Origin: a virus
Strand: one strand, 5' to 3'
DNA: 24,595 bases
Virus record (IMG/VR): IMGVR_UViG_3300023179_000496
Span: 1-24,595 of that record
Translations under genes and position numbers: made by a program
Notes under the pieces: model-generated
The model's database searches: none
What the model saw: only the letters and a program-made list of their open reading frames with translations
Told to the model about the DNA's origin: nothing
Part shown: positions 15,071 to 21,781 of the stretch, piece after piece
Numbering within the stretch: the first letter of the stretch is position 1
Layout of the letters: every line of letters begins with the position of its first letter

Positions 15071-15631
15071 ATGAGTTGCGATATAACCCACGGAAGATTA
15101 GAGCCTTGTAAAGATGCGGTAGGCGGTTTACAAAACATTTATATTTTGAATTACGGGCTTTACGACGAAACGGATATTACCTACGATACAACAGCAGGTT
15201 ACGAAGACCAAATTACGGCGATTTCGTTAAATACACCCGCTTCGATTTACAAATTTGAATTAAAAGGAACAAACAGCTTTGAACAAACGATTACAAGTTC
15301 TCGCGAAAACGGAACTACGTTTTTCGAGCAAGTTTTAACAGTTCAGTTGAAAAAACAAGACGCGATTACGCACAAACAAATTAAACTACTTTCTTACGGC
15401 CGTCCAAACATTATCGTAGAAAACAATAACAATCAATTTTTTATTGCGGGATTGTTGCGAGGTATGGATGTAACGGCGGGTAAAATTGCTAACGGTACGG
15501 CTTTGGGCGATATGAACGGATACGAGTTAACGTTTACAGGTCAGGAAAAAACGCCTGCGAACTTTTTAGACGCATCGACACAAGCGCAATTAGTTACTTT
15601 GCTTAATAGCCCTACGGTAGTTAATTCTTAA
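15071..15631 (+). CDS. Major tail tube protein-like
   Basis: The protein has 186 residues: SCDITHGRLEPCKDAVGGLQNIYILNYG, FELKGTNSFEQTITSSRENGTTFFEQVLTVQLKKQ, ITHKQIKLLSYGRPNIIVENNNNQFFIAGLLRGMDVTAG and GDMNGYELTFTGQEKTPANFL. Beta-strand composition, a central 'SSREnGTtFFEQ' element and GxE..pA near the end resemble the tube subunits of Bacteroidetes siphophages. Its location immediately after the capsid, flanked by terminators on both sides, suits a highly expressed structural protein. Tail tube is the best guess; another abundant tail or decoration protein is the alternative. Confidence 0.6.
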   Translation: MSCDITHGRLEPCKDAVGGLQNIYILNYGLYDETDITYDTTAGYEDQITAISLNTPASIYKFELKGTNSFEQTITSSRENGTTFFEQVLTVQLKKQDAITHKQIKLLSYGRPNIIVENNNNQFFIAGLLRGMDVTAGKIANGTALGDMNGYELTFTGQEKTPANFLDASTQAQLVTLLNSPTVVNS

Positions 15632-15656
15632 AAAGGTTTTCAAAAGGGAAAAACGA

Positions 15657-15691
15657 GGGAGTGTTTCACGTGAAACATTCCCTTTTTTTTT
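15657..15691 (+). terminator. Intrinsic terminator whose stem is a parS sequence
   Basis: GGGA at 15657-15660 pairs with TCCC at 15679-15682, a G·T pair follows, and the 16-bp palindrome TGTTTCACGTGAAACA (15662-15677) completes a long stem, followed by nine T (15683-15691). It is 25 bp beyond the tail-tube-like stop, so it can end that transcript. Because the palindrome is centred on CACGTG, the RNA loop would be only a few bases wide. Confidence 0.8.
15662..15677. promoter_or_regulatory. Second perfect parS-type site
   Basis: An exact copy of TGTTTCACGTGAAACA, the same as the site at 12752-12767 and 2.9 kb downstream of it. Here it is intergenic and also forms the core of a terminator hairpin. 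The match to the universal parS consensus is seen directly; ParB binding is inferred. Confidence 0.75.
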
Positions 15692-15723
15692 GCACAAAAA
15701 AACGAAATTCAGGTTATAGATAT

Positions 15724-16059
15724 ATGATAGTTGTAAAGGAATTACCAACGGCGCAAAACTTTAGATTTATTCCACGTTACGGAGTGCCTACAAGTTTAAC
15801 TTTAATTGACGAAAACACGAACTTACCTACGCCAGTGATAACGCCTAATTTTTTCGTAGGCGGTTATGATTTTGCGTGTTCGGCAATTTTACCCACGGTC
15901 GAAAATCATTTTTATTGGGCAATTTTCAAAAATCAAGCTAACGAGGTTATTCTCAAAGAGCGAATGTTTTGCACGAATCAAAATATAGATACTTTTTCAA
16001 TTAACAATGGTGCATACGTTAGCAACGTAACGACCAACGAATTTATTATGTATGAATAA
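15724..16059 (+). CDS. Hypothetical protein between tube-like and portal genes
   Basis: A 111-residue protein from ATG 15724. A GTG at 15661 in the same frame would add MFHVKHSLFFCTKKRNSGYRY, but that is translated parS/terminator sequence, so I reject it. The protein is beta-rich (FRFIPRYGVPTSLTLIDENTN, VITPNFFVGGYDFACSAIL, VENHFYWAIFKNQANEVILKERMFCTNQ) and may be a small structural or head/tail decoration protein. Its stop overlaps the portal start by 8 bp (ATGAATAA), which suggests coupling to portal translation. No family recognised. Confidence 0.6.
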   Translation: MIVVKELPTAQNFRFIPRYGVPTSLTLIDENTNLPTPVITPNFFVGGYDFACSAILPTVENHFYWAIFKNQANEVILKERMFCTNQNIDTFSINNGAYVSNVTTNEFIMYE

Positions 16060-17848
16060 CGTTCATGTTTTACAATTAGCCGAATACCAACAACCCGTAT
16101 TAACGGAAAATTCTCGCGATGCGTGGGTAGGTTGGGGTGAGGATAATAATTACTTTAATTACCTAATTGATAGGTACACAAATTCGACAACGAATAATGC
16201 GATAATAAACAACGTAGCGCGTTTAATTTATGGCAAGGGGTTGAGTGCATTGGACGCTTCGCGAAAGCCTAACGAATACGCGCAAATGATGTCCTTGTTT
16301 AATAAGGATTGCGTTCGTAAAATGGTATTCGACAGAAAATTATTTGGGCAATTCGCAATACAAATTCATTACAGCGATAAACACGATAAAATTTTAAAGG
16401 TTTACCATATTCCCGTTAATCTTTTAAGAGCAGAAAAATGCAACGAAAACGGCGAAATTACAGGATATTATTATTCGGATAATTGGGACGAAGTGCGAAA
16501 ATTTCCACCAAAAAGGATTCCAGCGTTCGGGTTTTCAAAAGAGAAAATCGAAATAATGTTTGTTAAGCCTTACGGGGTTGGAATGAAATACTATGCTTTT
16601 CCCGATTATCAGGGGGCGTTACCCTACGCAGTTTTAGAGGAAGAGGTAAGCGATTATTTAATTAACGAAGTTCAAAATGGGTTTTCAGGCACGAAAGTCG
16701 TTAATTTTAACAATGGCGTACCGAGTGAGGAACAACAGGATTTAATAAGCCAAAAAGTATTAAACAAATTAACGGGTTCAAAAGGGCAAAAGGTTATAGT
16801 TGCTTTTAATCTTAATTCGGAATCAAAAACTACCGTTGATGATATTCCGTTAAACGACGCTCCCGACCACTATACCTATTTATCCGAGGAATGTTTACGA
16901 AAAATAATGTTAGGGCATAACGTTACAAGTCCTTTATTATTTGGGATTGCTTCGAGTAATGGTTTTTCCAGCAACGCGGACGAATTACAAAATTCTTTTA
17001 TCTTATTTAACAATATGGTAGTTCGTCCTTTTCAAGACGAAATTTTGGAAGCGTTCGACCAAATTTTGGCGTTTAATCAAATTTCATTAAAGTTATTTTT
17101 CAGGACGTTAAAACCTTTGGAGTTTACGGATTTAGAAAACGCACAAACGCAAGACCAAGTAAATGAGGAAACGGGAGCGGATGCAACGGAATTAAGTAAA
17201 ATAAATACCGAATTACAGGATATATTAAACGAGGTAGATAAAAACCAGTTGGACGAAAATTGGGTATTAGTTGACGAAAGGGAGGCAGGCGAAGACGAAG
17301 ACGAATTAGATAATTATTTAATTCAATCGGAATTATCGTTAAATAAAGAAACGACTTTATTAGGCAAAATAAAAAGTTTATTCGGGGTAATGATTGGAAG
17401 TCCACGCCCGAAATATAAAAGCGAACAGGATAAAAAAGTAGGCGATTTATTATACTTTAAAGTTCGTTATAGATATACGGGTAATCAAAATCCAGAACGT
17501 GAATTTTGCAGAGCAATGATGCAAAAAACCGACCGTTTATTTAGAAAAGAGGATATCGACGCAATGAGCAAAAAAGCAGTAAACCCGAGCTTTGGAGAGT
17601 TTGGTGCAAACACGTACGATATATTCAAGTTTAAAGGCGGTCCACGTTGTAGGCATAAGTGGGCAAGGGTTACGTTTATGTTAAATTTAAACGAAATTGA
17701 AAAAGGATACCAACAAATAGGTACGGGAGCTGCGGAAATACGCGGGTACGTAGTTAGGAATCCATACGAGGTTAGTTTTTATCCAAATCAATTACCCTTA
17801 AAAGGATTTAGCCCACGTAATAAAAATTTACCAAAAGACGTTAAATAA
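16052..17848 (+). CDS. Portal protein with C-terminal extra domain
   Basis: The protein has 598 residues. Residues 1-370 resemble a phage portal: NNYFNYLIDRYTNSTTNNAIINNVARLIYGKGL, VFDRKLFGQFAIQIHYS, KVYHIPVNLLRAEK, YLINEVQNGFSGTKVVNFNNG, ECLRKIMLGHNVTSPLLFGI and the helix NSFILFNNMVVRPFQDEILEAF. An acidic linker follows (about 375-430). Residues 455-550 are another domain: LLYFKVRYRY, REFCRAMMQKTDRLFRKEDIDAMS, NTYDIFKFKGGPRCRHKWAR, which I recall as a phage head-morphogenesis C-terminal module normally attached to an F-like protein. The portal forms the ring through which terminase packages DNA. No separate head-morphogenesis gene is visible nearby. Confidence 0.82.
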   Translation: MNNVHVLQLAEYQQPVLTENSRDAWVGWGEDNNYFNYLIDRYTNSTTNNAIINNVARLIYGKGLSALDASRKPNEYAQMMSLFNKDCVRKMVFDRKLFGQFAIQIHYSDKHDKILKVYHIPVNLLRAEKCNENGEITGYYYSDNWDEVRKFPPKRIPAFGFSKEKIEIMFVKPYGVGMKYYAFPDYQGALPYAVLEEEVSDYLINEVQNGFSGTKVVNFNNGVPSEEQQDLISQKVLNKLTGSKGQKVIVAFNLNSESKTTVDDIPLNDAPDHYTYLSEECLRKIMLGHNVTSPLLFGIASSNGFSSNADELQNSFILFNNMVVRPFQDEILEAFDQILAFNQISLKLFFRTLKPLEFTDLENAQTQDQVNEETGADATELSKINTELQDILNEVDKNQLDENWVLVDEREAGEDEDELDNYLIQSELSLNKETTLLGKIKSLFGVMIGSPRPKYKSEQDKKVGDLLYFKVRYRYTGNQNPEREFCRAMMQKTDRLFRKEDIDAMSKKAVNPSFGEFGANTYDIFKFKGGPRCRHKWARVTFMLNLNEIEKGYQQIGTGAAEIRGYVVRNPYEVSFYPNQLPLKGFSPRNKNLPKDVK

Positions 17849-17849
17849 A

Positions 17850-18350
17850 ATGGCAGAAGCGTTATTAATTACAAGGGACGATTTAGTGCGATTTACCGCA
17901 CTTAATGGCAATATAGACACCGATACCTTTATTCAATGGATTAAAGTCGCGCAGGATATACATATTCAACAATACACAGGCACGCAGTTACTCGAAAAAA
18001 TAAAAGCAGATATTATCGCGGGAACTTTAATTAATCCTTATTTGGATTTAGTTGAAACGTACATTAAACCGATGTTAATACATTGGGCAATGGTGGAGTA
18101 CTTGCCTTTTATGGCGTATACAATGGCGAACAAAGGTATTTTCAAGCATTCCAGCGAAAACGCCCAAAACGTAGAAAAAAACGAAGTAGATTTTTTAATC
18201 GAAAAACAAAGATATTTAGCACAAAACTACACGGAGCGTTTCATTCAATTTATGATTTTTTCGGGTAATACGTTTCCCGAATACTATACGAATCAAAATG
18301 CGGATATTTACCCGAACACGGATTCTAATTATTCAGGTTGGGTAATATGA
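17850..18350 (+). CDS. Head-tail connector-like protein (DUF6712-like)
   Basis: The protein has 166 residues, starting one base after the portal stop. It reads MAEALLITRDDLVRFTALNGNIDTDTFIQWIKVAQDIHIQQYTGTQLLEKIKADI, then VETYIKPMLIHWAMVEYLPFMAYTMANKGIFKHSSENAQ and IEKQRYLAQNYTERFIQFMI. An all-helical protein just after the portal, with 'iqqy.Gt.L...i' and 'y.k..l..wa..ey.p' helices, matches what I recall of the DUF6712 family and other connector/adaptor proteins that bind the portal ring. A role as head completion adaptor is inferred from position and helix pattern. Confidence 0.65.
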   Translation: MAEALLITRDDLVRFTALNGNIDTDTFIQWIKVAQDIHIQQYTGTQLLEKIKADIIAGTLINPYLDLVETYIKPMLIHWAMVEYLPFMAYTMANKGIFKHSSENAQNVEKNEVDFLIEKQRYLAQNYTERFIQFMIFSGNTFPEYYTNQNADIYPNTDSNYSGWVI

Positions 18351-18445
18351 AAAAGCAATACGAGCCAAAAAAAAGCAACGTTATTAAATTACAAAAGTTG
18401 CTTAAAAAACTTCAAAAGAATACAAAGGAATTTAATACAAAATAA
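18347..18445 (+). CDS. Lys-rich 32-residue peptide
   Basis: An ATG at 18347 overlaps the connector stop (ATGA) and opens a 32-residue frame: MKKQYEPKKSNVIKLQKLL, then KKLQKNTKEFNTK and TAA at 18443-18445. It is very basic with a short amphipathic helix. The tight fit between the connector gene and the next ATG at 18447 is the main argument that it is translated. Composition alone cannot tell whether it is functional; no family. Confidence 0.5.
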   Translation: MKKQYEPKKSNVIKLQKLLKKLQKNTKEFNTK

Positions 18446-18446
18446 A

Positions 18447-18656
18447 ATGAAAATAGAATCGAAAGGGTTTGCGAGTTTGTATTTTATTTTGGGTTATGCG
18501 GGAGCGATTGGAGCGCTCGTGGAATCCGAACAAATTTATATTCGTTTTTTCGCAATGGCATACGCGTGTTTAATTACCTATCAGTTAATACAGACTTATG
18601 AAAACAATAACAATAATAACGACGACGATACAAACGAAGTGGGCAACGCTTATTAG
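18447..18656 (+). CDS. Small membrane protein of the lysis region
   Basis: The protein has 69 residues with two predicted membrane segments at about 8-26 (GFASLYFILGYAGAIGALV) and 30-49 (IYIRFFAMAYACLITYQLI), then a hydrophilic Asn/Asp-rich tail (NNNNNNDDDTNEVGNAY). The tail is encoded in the bases that also hold the start of the holin gene (59-bp overlap). Such a two-span small protein beside a holin could be an antiholin or second holin; this is position-based inference. Confidence 0.6.
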   Translation: MKIESKGFASLYFILGYAGAIGALVESEQIYIRFFAMAYACLITYQLIQTYENNNNNNDDDTNEVGNAY

Positions 18657-19062
18657 TGCTTTAATAGCTTTTTTTACGCCCGTTGGTGGTATGTTATTAG
18701 CCGTTGGGTTTAGTATTTTATTAGACACGATTACGGGAATATGGAAAAGCCGTAAACAGGGAAAAGCAATTACTTCGCGAGGATTAAGTCAAGTAATTAG
18801 TAAAATGCTCTTATATCAAATAACGATTATTTTATTTTTTCTTATTGATTGGTACATACTTAATTCGATTTTGAAAAGTATATTTAATCAGGATTTACTT
18901 TTGACAAAGGTTTTAAGTTTAGTTTTAATTTCGATTGAAGTTGTAAGCATAAACGAAAATTACAAAGCGGTTAAAGGCATCGACCTTTGGGCATCTTTAA
19001 AAAAGTTAATAAGCAGGGCAAAAGAACTAAAAAACGATAGCGATGAAATTGGACTTAAATAA
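18598..19062 (+). CDS. Phage holin (holin_4-type)
   Basis: The protein has 154 residues with three or more hydrophobic segments: about 17-42 (ATLISALIAFFTPVGGMLLAVGFSI), 69-92 (MLLYQITIILFFLIDWYILNSIL) and 103-115 (LTKVLSLVLISIE). The signature LLDTITGIWKSRKQGKAITSRGL and the end EVVSINENYKAVKGIDLWASLKKLISRAKE match the holin family known from Gram-positive and Bacteroidetes phages (toxin secretion/phage lysis holin). It forms the membrane hole that releases the amidase encoded next, with which it overlaps by 20 bp. Confidence 0.85.
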   Translation: MKTITIITTTIQTKWATLISALIAFFTPVGGMLLAVGFSILLDTITGIWKSRKQGKAITSRGLSQVISKMLLYQITIILFFLIDWYILNSILKSIFNQDLLLTKVLSLVLISIEVVSINENYKAVKGIDLWASLKKLISRAKELKNDSDEIGLK

Positions 19063-19690
19063 AATTATTAATGTGCCTTTGGATAAGGCACAGTATTTCC
19101 AAGAGGAAAACAAAAAAACGCAAATATACCTACACCACACGGCAGGGGGTGGCGACGCAAAGGCGGTTAGTAGATTTTGGAATAGTAACGAAACACGGAT
19201 TGCAACGGCTTTTGTAATTGGGCATAACGGCGAAATAGTTCAATGTTTTAGCTCCAAACATTGGGCGTGGCATTTAGGTATCGATGTAGAGGATTTTTCC
19301 AAAAACGGAACGGCTTACCAAAACTTAAATAAAAGTTCGGTTGGTGTTGAGGTATGCAATTACGGACAGTTACGATTAAAGAGCGGAAAATTTTACAATT
19401 ACACGGGTGGGTTAGTTGACCCGCGCAACGTTACGACGTTAGAAAAACCTTTTAAGGGTTTCGTGTATTGGGAAAAATACACGGATGCACAAATTGAAAG
19501 TTTACGCCAGTTAGTAACGTACCTTTGCGAAACTTACGACATACCAAAAACGTACCGCGATGAAATTTTCCAAATCGATAAGGAAGCATTTAAGGGTACG
19601 CACGGAATTTTTACACATAATTCAGTTCGCAAGGATAAAAGCGATATTTACCCGTGTCCACGAATGATTGATATGCTTAAAAACTTATGA
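19043..19690 (+). CDS. N-acetylmuramoyl-L-alanine amidase (endolysin)
   Basis: The protein has 215 residues and an Amidase_2/PGRP fold: IYLHHTAGGGDAKAVSRFW with zinc ligand H31 or H32, TAFVIGHNGEIVQCF, HWAWHLGI, SSVGVEVCNYGQL, and GIFTHNSVRKDKSDIYPCPR supplying the other ligands H192 and C205. It lacks a cell-wall-binding domain and a signal peptide, so export depends on the holin. It cleaves the bond between muramic acid and the stem peptide. The order holin, amidase, spanin-like gene confirms the lysis cassette. Residues about 114-145 (KFYNYTGG, PRNVTTLEKPFKGFVYW) appear as a loop inserted relative to short T7-type amidases. Confidence 0.93.
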   Translation: MKLDLNKIINVPLDKAQYFQEENKKTQIYLHHTAGGGDAKAVSRFWNSNETRIATAFVIGHNGEIVQCFSSKHWAWHLGIDVEDFSKNGTAYQNLNKSSVGVEVCNYGQLRLKSGKFYNYTGGLVDPRNVTTLEKPFKGFVYWEKYTDAQIESLRQLVTYLCETYDIPKTYRDEIFQIDKEAFKGTHGIFTHNSVRKDKSDIYPCPRMIDMLKNL

Positions 19691-20121
19691 AACGTTTAAT
19701 CGTGTTTTTAGCCGTTTTAACGGCGTTTGCGTGTTCGAGTGAACGCAAGGCACAGTACCACTACCGAAAGGCTCTTAAAAACGGCTTAAAAGTGGTACAA
19801 GATAGCGATACGATACGTATTACTTCGGTGGATTCTTTTCCAGTAATAAAAAACGATACAATCGTATGGGAAAAATTCATAAGTTCAAAAGATACCATAA
19901 TACAGTTTAGAAATGTTTACGTACCGAAAACACGTTGGCAAACACGAATAGAATACAAAGAGCGCATTAAAACAATTCAAGTCGAGGGCAAAACAAAATG
20001 GAAAACGGCACAGGCTCAACGAGTCGTAAAATACCGTACAAATTGGTGGATTGTTTTAATTGCTTTTTTAGTTGGGTTTTTTATTAAACCTTTAATCAAT
20101 CTTTTTAAGGCATGGAAGTAA
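19687..20121 (+). CDS. Candidate unimolecular spanin (lipoprotein with C-terminal membrane helix)
   Basis: The protein has 144 residues. The N-terminus KRLIVFLAVLTAFACSSE is a lipoprotein signal with lipidation Cys at 16. The middle (17-118) is hydrophilic and strand/helix-mixed (ITSVDSFPVIKNDTIVWEKF, RWQTRIEYKERIKTIQVEGKTKW). Near the end, WWIVLIAFLVGFF (120-132) is a membrane helix followed by a short Lys-rich tail. A protein tied to the outer membrane by lipid and to the inner membrane by its C-terminal helix is the u-spanin architecture (as in phage T1 gp11), which fuses the two membranes at lysis. It follows the amidase with a 4-bp overlap. No sequence similarity to a known spanin is claimed. 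Confidence 0.65.
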   Translation: MKRLIVFLAVLTAFACSSERKAQYHYRKALKNGLKVVQDSDTIRITSVDSFPVIKNDTIVWEKFISSKDTIIQFRNVYVPKTRWQTRIEYKERIKTIQVEGKTKWKTAQAQRVVKYRTNWWIVLIAFLVGFFIKPLINLFKAWK

Positions 20122-20975
20122 TTAAACACGGGCGAAATGTTCACGAATTACAATTAAACGGAAAACAGGTTCACGTTGCTATGATTTCGGACTTGCATTG
20201 GGACAATCCAAAATGCGATAGGCAATTATTGCGGAAGCATTTAGATTTTTGCAAAGATAATAATATACCAGTCGTCGTAAATGGCGACTTTTTTTGTTTA
20301 ATGGAGGGGCGGGGCGATAATAGGCGAAGTCGTAACGTTTTGCCCGAACACAATAACGGACGTTATTTGGATTCAATAGTTGAAACGGCGGTAGAATGGT
20401 TTACACCATACGCCAAAATTTTGACGGTCATTGGTTACGGCAACCACGAAACGAGCGTTATTAAATATCAGGAAACGGATTTACTTCAAAGGTTTGTAGA
20501 TTTATTAAACTTGAAATGCGGTTCAAAGGTACAAACGGGCGGTTACGGGGGTTGGGTTATTATTAGGCAATTATTCCACCAAAATATAGAAATAACTACC
20601 AAAATAAAGTATTTCCACGGTTCGGGTGGTGGTGGAGTTGTAACGAAAGGAGCAATAAACCAAACAAGGGCGTTGGAAATGTACGAAGATTTCGACGTTT
20701 TTTCAATGGGGCATATACACGAAAATAGCGCGCGTAACGATGTACGCGAGGAGTTAAAAAGTAATTCCAAAACGGGTTATTCAGTTAATAAAAAATATAT
20801 TCACTTAATGTTAACAGGAACGTATAAAGAGGAATACGGGGACGGTGGTTCGGGTTGGCATATTGAACGGGGCGCACCTGCAAAGCCGTTAGGCGGGCGT
20901 ATTTTGAAAATCGAATGCAAGCGCGTAGATACTTTAATGCAAAAAAATATAGATAGTTTCAAATTTCCGTTGTAA
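20112..20975 (+). CDS. Calcineurin-like metallophosphoesterase
   Basis: The protein has 287 residues with the metallophosphoesterase motifs in order: ISDLHWD (D27, H29), VNGDFF (D59), GYGNHE (N111, H112, E113), KYFHGSGGG (H169) and MGHIHE (H201, H203). A dinuclear metal site is therefore complete. The loop GRGDNRRSRN and the Gly-rich SGGGGVV are insertions between motifs. Family members hydrolyse phosphomonoesters or diesters, including nucleic acids, but nothing in the sequence fixes the substrate. It is the last gene before a strong terminator (21002), overlapping the spanin-like gene by 10 bp. Confidence 0.9.
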   Translation: MEVIKHGRNVHELQLNGKQVHVAMISDLHWDNPKCDRQLLRKHLDFCKDNNIPVVVNGDFFCLMEGRGDNRRSRNVLPEHNNGRYLDSIVETAVEWFTPYAKILTVIGYGNHETSVIKYQETDLLQRFVDLLNLKCGSKVQTGGYGGWVIIRQLFHQNIEITTKIKYFHGSGGGGVVTKGAINQTRALEMYEDFDVFSMGHIHENSARNDVREELKSNSKTGYSVNKKYIHLMLTGTYKEEYGDGGSGWHIERGAPAKPLGGRILKIECKRVDTLMQKNIDSFKFPL

Positions 20976-21001
20976 ATTTGCGCATAGCGTTTTTAATTAG
21001 G

Positions 21002-21023
21002 GGGGTAGCGATACCCCTTTTTT
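21002..21023 (+). terminator. Strong intrinsic terminator closing the late operon
   Basis: A perfect stem GGGGTA-GCGA-TACCCC (21002-21017, tetraloop GCGA) is followed by six T. It lies 26 bp after the metallophosphoesterase stop and before the promoter region of the next operon, so it ends the structural/lysis transcription unit. Confidence 0.9.
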
Positions 21024-21076
21024 AGTTTATAGGCTTGTTTTATTATGCTTTCCGTAAATTTATACGCTTATTTCTT

Positions 21077-21095
21077 ATTTAGAATCATTCTAAAT
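21077..21095. promoter_or_regulatory. 19-bp operator-like palindrome
   Basis: ATTTAGAATCATTCTAAAT is a perfect inverted repeat, nine-base arms around a single C. The core TTAGAAT-C-ATTCTAA has the 7-1-7 form of Fur/PerR-family operators. It ends inside a possible -7 box, TAAATTTG (21091-21098), and lies 31 bp before the better promoter at 21127. A repressor bound here would be well placed to control the early genes; the binding protein is unknown. Confidence 0.55.
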
Positions 21096-21126
21096 TTGTT
21101 AAAAAGTGAAAAAAAAGTTGAAAAAG

Positions 21127-21157
21127 TTTGTAGTTATGAAAATAGTATTTATATTTG
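21127..21157 (+). promoter_or_regulatory. Bacteroidetes-type promoter for the small-gene operon
   Basis: TTTG (21127-21130) and TATATTTG (21150-21157) are separated by 19 nt, matching the -33/-7 promoter described for Bacteroidetes (TTTG and TAnnTTTG). The start site would fall around 21164, about 27 nt before the ATG at 21191. Confidence 0.75.
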
Positions 21158-21190
21158 TGTATGATTATTAACGAACAAAAACAAAACGCT

Positions 21191-21364
21191 ATGAACAAAC
21201 AGGAAATTTTAGAAATTGTAATGGATTACGCTAACGAGTTAAAAAACGATTACGAGGAACTTCGCGATAATTACGGGAGTTTGGATAGTGCAACGCAACG
21301 GGCAGTTATGCAATGGTTGGTTATGGATGAGTTACTTTACAAATTAGGTTTAAACGATGACTAA
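21191..21364 (+). CDS. Small acidic protein, first gene of the early operon
   Basis: A 57-residue protein from ATG 21191; earlier in-frame ATG 21161 or TTG 21155 lie at or before the predicted transcription start and are unlikely. The sequence is acidic and helical: KQEILEIVMDYANELKNDYEELRDNYGSL and TQRAVMQWLVMDELLYKLGLNDD. Being the first product after the promoter, it may be an early regulatory or host-directed protein, but it has no recognised motif. It overlaps the next gene by 8 bp. Confidence 0.6.
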   Translation: MNKQEILEIVMDYANELKNDYEELRDNYGSLDSATQRAVMQWLVMDELLYKLGLNDD

Positions 21365-21455
21365 AAAGCAAAAAAAAGATTTTATTTTAGGTGGGTTAAT
21401 AGTGGTTTTAGCCCCGTGGATTATGTATAAACTTTTAATTTTAATAATGTTATGA
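21357..21455 (+). CDS. 32-residue single-span membrane peptide
   Basis: ATG 21357 begins a frame ending at TGA 21453-21455: a basic start MTKKQKKD is followed by a single hydrophobic span FILGGLIVVLAPWIMY and a hydrophobic end (KLLILIML). It overlaps both the previous gene (8 bp) and the next (4 bp, ATGA), which supports translation. Predicted to insert in the inner membrane; function unknown. Confidence 0.55.
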   Translation: MTKKQKKDFILGGLIVVLAPWIMYKLLILIML

Positions 21456-21781
21456 ATGATTTAGGTATAGAGCTATTAAACAACACGTGCGAATTTAGTT
21501 ACGACCGCAACGGGGAAACAATTTGGGGTACGTGTTTATTTACAATGGAAGAGGATTTAGATAGGCATTTTGATATAAGCGTAGAAAACGTTACGGCTTA
21601 TTGTTACGCAGGGGAAACGGAAATACCGTACAAATTAAGCGAAAACGAAATTTATCTTTTATGCGAGGGTATTTTTGACGTAGCTAACGATTTATGCTTA
21701 TGGGAGCGCCAACAGGAAGCGGAGCGCAGTTATTGGGACGAATTAAATTCAGACGAAAAAAGATATGAAAATAGACTATAA
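21452..21781 (+). CDS. Acidic hypothetical protein of the early operon
   Basis: The protein has 109 residues and is acidic. It starts NDLGIELLNNTCEFSYDRNGETIWGTCLFTMEEDLDRHFDISVENV and continues YCYAGETEIPYKLSENEIYLLCEGIFDVANDLCLWERQQEAER. Five cysteines are spread through it without a clear metal-binding spacing. No domain is recognised. Its location among short, tightly overlapping genes suggests a phage accessory factor, possibly host-directed. Confidence 0.6.
   Translation: MNDLGIELLNNTCEFSYDRNGETIWGTCLFTMEEDLDRHFDISVENVTAYCYAGETEIPYKLSENEIYLLCEGIFDVANDLCLWERQQEAERSYWDELNSDEKRYENRL

Noticed and set aside
15661-15723. GTG start giving MFHVKH at the head of the protein before the portal
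   Set aside because: Those codons are the parS/terminator hairpin and its T run. ATG 15724 is a normal start after the terminator.
20171-20770. Minus-strand frames opposite the metallophosphoesterase
   Set aside because: The + strand frame carries all five metal-binding motifs; the opposite frames are low-quality shadows.
21155-21190. TTG 21155 or ATG 21161 as start of the first early gene
   Set aside because: They lie within or at the predicted -7 box and transcription start, so they would not be in the mRNA with a usable leader.
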